A stretch of DNA of 64,000 nucleotides from DATKRB01 sp036501425. GTDB lineage: Bacteria; Actinomycetota; Acidimicrobiia; Acidimicrobiales; RAAP-2. The position numbers and the translations under genes are program-made. The notes under the pieces are model-generated. The model did not search any database. It was not told the origin of the DNA and saw only the letters and a program-made list of their open reading frames with translations. Position 1 is the first letter of the stretch. The number at the start of each line of letters is the position of its first letter. The stretch lies in assembly GCA_036501425.1 (NCBI GenBank), contig DASYAI010000013.1, positions 1-64,000 on the forward strand, given 5' to 3'. Positions 61,300 to 64,000 of the stretch are shown piece by piece.

Positions 61300-63188
61300 G
61301 GAAAGACCGACCCACTGGCCGAGGCGACCCAGTACCCGCCCCCGTCGGCGGTCGTGAAGATGGCGGTCGCCGGATCCAGCCCCCCTACGGTTCCCACAGG
61401 GCCGCCCAACTTCGTTGCGTCGCCGAAGGCGGCGACCGCGCCGTTGGCGTAGAGGAGCCAGTAGCCGCCCCCGTCAGCCGTCCGGACCGCCGAGGTGACC
61501 GGCTCGGCCTGCTGACCGGGTGCGCCGTAGTACGGGGCGTCGCCGAAGTTGTACACGTTGCCGGTAGCCGTCACCAGCCAGTAGCCGTCGCCACTGGCGT
61601 CGGGCAGGACGGACACCGCGGCGCCGGCACACCCACCGATCCCCGGACACGACCCGGCGAATTTCGCGTCGCCGAACGCGAACACGCCGCCGTCGGCGGC
61701 CACCATGAAGTAGCCGCCGCCGTCGGTCGAGGGCACCATTCCCACGATGGGGGCATCCAGGGCCCGGCGAGCGCCCACGGTCCCGGCGGGGGAGATGCCG
61801 ACCCCCGGGATCGATCCGAAGAACCCCGAGTCGCCGAAGGCGAAGATGCCCCCGTCGCTGGCGACCAGCCAGTAGCCAGCTCGATCAGCAGTGGGGGTGA
61901 TGCCCACCACGGGCCGCTGCAGGCTCATCGAGCCGGTGGAGCCGAAGAATTGCGCCGACCCGAAGGTGAAGATGCCGCCATCACCACCGACGAGCCAGTA
62001 GCCATGGGCGCCAGGTGCGGCTGGCGTGGTCGGAGGCGGCGTGGCCGGAGGCGGGGTGGTCGGAGGCGGCGAGATCGGGGGTGCCGGGGTCGGAGGAGCC
62101 GGTGTCCCGGTCACGGTGAAGCTCGCGCTGAGCGCGTTGTTCGCCATGTCGGACTCGGGGAAGTAGGGGACGTCATTCGTCCACGCCTCGAGGGTGTGGG
62201 TTCCGGCGGTCGCGATCCACGTGCCCACGTACTGGGTCGGACCGTCGTCGGAGGTGACCGTGGTGACGGCGCCGGCGGCCAACGGAGCGGTGGCGTCGTT
62301 CCAGACCACCTTCACACCGTCGACGAAGAACGCCGTGCCGAATCCGGCCGGCGTACCGGCGCCGAGGTTCTCGACCGTCGCCGAAAAGGTGACCGCCTGC
62401 CCCACGGTCGGATTGCTCGGGCTCTCCGTGAGCGAGGTCAGGACCAGGTCGGGCAGGGTCACCGGTGGTGGAGGAGGTGCCGACGGGGCGATCACGGTGA
62501 GTGCCGTCGACGCACTCGACGGCAGAAAGTTGCCGCTGCCGCCGTAGCTTGCCTGCACCGTATCGGCGCCGAGCGGAGTGGTCGTGGCGGCGCAGGTGGC
62601 GACGCCGGCCACCAACGGGGCCGAGCACAGCGCCAGGACACCGTCGGTGCTGAACGTTACGGTCCCGTCGGGCACAATGCCGAGCACGTCGGTGTTCGAC
62701 ACCGTGGCCGAGTACGTGACCGGGCTACCGTCGACCGGGGTGCTCGGGGTGGCAGTCGGCAGGGTCACCGTCGAGTCCTGCTCGACGAACATCGTGGTTC
62801 CGATGGTGTTCTCGTCGAACAGGTCCTGGTACGCGGTGAACGTGGCATACAGCGCATCGACCCCGACGGGAAGCGCGGTGGTCTCGCACTGGGCCTGGTC
62901 GAACTCCAGCTCCGGAGCGCAGTAGACGGTCCCCGTCCCGTCGGGGCCCGAGCTGAAGATGATCTGGTCGCCGCTGGGCGCCGATGTCGGGCTCGCGGTG
63001 ACCACCAGGGTGAACTCGACCTGGCTGCCGAAGGGGACCGTTGGCGTGCCGGTCGGGGTCAACTCGTCGAGCGTCAACACGGTGGGTTCCCGGGGACCGC
63101 TCAGGGCCGAAGCGCCGGTCACCGGGAGGACGGCCAGTACCACGCACGAACCGACAACGACGCCTAGGGCGCGGATCCAACTTCGCAT
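61221..63188 (-). CDS. secreted Ig-like / GYW-repeat surface protein
   Basis: A 655-residue secreted protein. A signal peptide at about 1-32 (ALGVVVGSCVVLAVLPVTGA) is followed by two Big-type Ig-like domains (PTVPFGSQVEFTLVVTASPT and PVDGSPVTYSATV), a CARDB-type Ig domain (LPDLVLTSLTESPSNPTVGQ), a Pro/Thr linker of about 35 residues and six GYW-type blades (GYWLVASDGGIFAFGDS and more degenerate units), ending in an APVIAATGW tail. The blades are of the same family as in the proteins at 25552-27603 and 27751-29181. ATG at 63186-63188 is chosen as start because the signal peptide begins there. It is a likely cell-surface protein. Confidence 0.75.
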   Translation of the reverse strand: MRSWIRALGVVVGSCVVLAVLPVTGASALSGPREPTVLTLDELTPTGTPTVPFGSQVEFTLVVTASPTSAPSGDQIIFSSGPDGTGTVYCAPELEFDQAQCETTALPVGVDALYATFTAYQDLFDENTIGTTMFVEQDSTVTLPTATPSTPVDGSPVTYSATVSNTDVLGIVPDGTVTFSTDGVLALCSAPLVAGVATCAATTTPLGADTVQASYGGSGNFLPSSASTALTVIAPSAPPPPPVTLPDLVLTSLTESPSNPTVGQAVTFSATVENLGAGTPAGFGTAFFVDGVKVVWNDATAPLAAGAVTTVTSDDGPTQYVGTWIATAGTHTLEAWTNDVPYFPESDMANNALSASFTVTGTPAPPTPAPPISPPPTTPPPATPPPTTPAAPGAHGYWLVGGDGGIFTFGSAQFFGSTGSMSLQRPVVGITPTADRAGYWLVASDGGIFAFGDSGFFGSIPGVGISPAGTVGARRALDAPIVGMVPSTDGGGYFMVAADGGVFAFGDAKFAGSCPGIGGCAGAAVSVLPDASGDGYWLVTATGNVYNFGDAPYYGAPGQQAEPVTSAVRTADGGGYWLLYANGAVAAFGDATKLGGPVGTVGGLDPATAIFTTADGGGYWVASASGSVFPYGDAPNEGSMAGQHLNAPVIAATGW

Positions 63189-63471
63189 GGGTGACCGAGC
63201 TCCCCTCGTGCGGCGACAGACCACACTCCTCGTGTGGCGACAGGCCACCCTCAATGAGACCGGAGAGCCGATCCTGAGACGCGCTCGATCGCTGCTCCCA
63301 AAAGTGACTGCCTCGGGCTCGTCACATCGCATGAGGGTGACGTAGATCGCCTACCGAACCGGCCACCCTGGCGTTGCCAAATTGCTGCAATCGGAGGAGG
63401 ACCCGATCAGTCGGCACCACAGAACGGATGCCTCCGGTTCGCCCGGCCCGGTCGGGCCACCCGCCGAACGC

Positions 63472-63999
63472 TCAGCGCAAGCCGGCGAAGAGGTCCTCCT
63501 CGGGCACGGGTGCCCCGGTGCGGTCCTGGACCCGGATGAACGCCTCGGTGCCGAAGACGTTGGCGAACACGTCCGTCGGCAGGCGAAGCAGCCCCCACTC
63601 GTCCAGCTGGCTGGCGTGGGCGGTCAACGCCGCCTGCTTGCGAGCTGCCCACCGGGTTGCGTCCACGGTGGTGGTGACCTGCTTCTCCATCTCCTCCATC
63701 GCTTTGGCGATCTCGGGGTCGACCTGGCGCTGATCGGGGACCGGCATCTCCACCCCGGCTGCCTCCATCTGCTCGCGCATCTTCTCCCAGTCCCGGCGGC
63801 GGTGGGCGATGAAGTAGAGCTTGGCCGGGATGCCGGTCCGCTCGGTCGCCTCGACGGTGATCCGGTGGGCCTGGCGGTGATCGGGGTGGTTGTAGCCACC
63901 GAGGTCGTGGTACGTGACGACGACGTCGGGCCGGTACTGCTCGAAGAGTGCCACCAGGCGCCCCACCGATTCGTCGAGGGGGATGTTGCAGAACACGTC
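63472..63999 (-). CDS. PIG-L family deacetylase, C-terminal part (mycothiol-type)
   Basis: The frame is open to the right edge, so the N-terminus, with the HPDDE motif, lies outside the window. The 175 codons present contain the second zinc-ligand motif (YHDLGGYNHPDHRQAHRI), expected in LmbE/MshB/Mca enzymes that deacetylate GlcNAc-inositol or process mycothiol adducts, and the C-terminal FGTEAFIRVQDRTG segment. The gene may be mycothiol-conjugate amidase or MshB; which cannot be decided from this part. It precedes no other gene in the window. Confidence 0.82.
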   Translation of the reverse strand, partial: DVFCNIPLDESVGRLVALFEQYRPDVVVTYHDLGGYNHPDHRQAHRITVEATERTGIPAKLYFIAHRRRDWEKMREQMEAAGVEMPVPDQRQVDPEIAKAMEEMEKQVTTTVDATRWAARKQAALTAHASQLDEWGLLRLPTDVFANVFGTEAFIRVQDRTGAPVPEEDLFAGLR

Positions 64000-64000
64000 T

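Noticed and set aside
1..64000. tRNA or rRNA genes
   Set aside because: I looked for TTCGA/TTCAA-containing T-loop arms with adjoining stems in the gaps and saw none. A covariance-model search would be decisive.

Overview
The window is a G+C-rich (roughly 70%) chromosomal segment from an actinobacterium. The best guess at lineage is Acidimicrobiia (Actinomycetota), from four observations: many GTG and TTG starts with stop/start overlaps, mycothiol-type enzymes (maleylpyruvate-isomerase-like and TIGR03086 proteins, a PIG-L deacetylase), several family III CoA-transferase/SDR-type catabolic genes, and secreted proteins built from GYWxVxxDGGIFAFGDA repeats, which I associate with that class. I saw no rRNA, tRNA, CRISPR array or transposase.

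Layout. 1-6 kb: the end of an ABC substrate-binding protein, a DUF6582 protein, a tightly packed set (MDMPI-like enzyme, SDR, trans-aconitate-type methyltransferase), a DHA2 exporter, and a small Cys protein coupled to a tyrosine phosphatase. 6-8 kb (minus strand): an enoyl-CoA hydratase and a transglutaminase. 8-19 kb: an amide-utilisation locus with a GntR regulator, an amidase, a complete dipeptide-type ABC importer, a second amidase with a small AtzG/GatC-like partner, and an isochorismatase-fold hydrolase. 19-25.5 kb: a two-domain VOC protein, a fused CaiB-type CoA-transferase, an SDR, a formaldehyde-dehydrogenase-type alcohol dehydrogenase and a ChaB protein.

25.5-33 kb holds large secreted proteins: a beta-helix/Ig/repeat protein, a glycosidase-like protein and a PQQ-propeller/choice-of-anchor/lectin protein. 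34.2-43.3 kb is a plus-strand surface-glycan operon: a GT2, a GT4, a GT39-like membrane transferase and then a 1758-residue single reading frame. That frame joins a Wzx-type flippase, a GT4 glycosyltransferase and an NRPS-like adenylation-carrier-thioesterase module. A 4'-phosphopantetheinyl transferase follows convergently, coupled to a second copy of the glycosidase-like secreted protein. This fusion is the most unusual object in the window. I infer that it links lipid-linked glycan export to amino-acid (or similar acid) activation.

45-64 kb is more ordinary: YihY, topoisomerase IB, a CinA-type amidase, an AI-2E-type permease, a DksA/TraR zinc finger, a Tat-exported dimethylformamidase-like protein, an UPF0104-like membrane protein, a SpoIIE-type phosphatase, a TIGR03086 protein, an SRPBCC protein, an MFS transporter, a GH15 glucoamylase, an SDR with a coupled small protein, a third repeat protein and the end of a PIG-L deacetylase. 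Gaps between genes repeatedly contain short perfect tandem duplications (units of 7, 11, 14, 15, 18, 20 and 24 bp), which looks like a signature of this genome.
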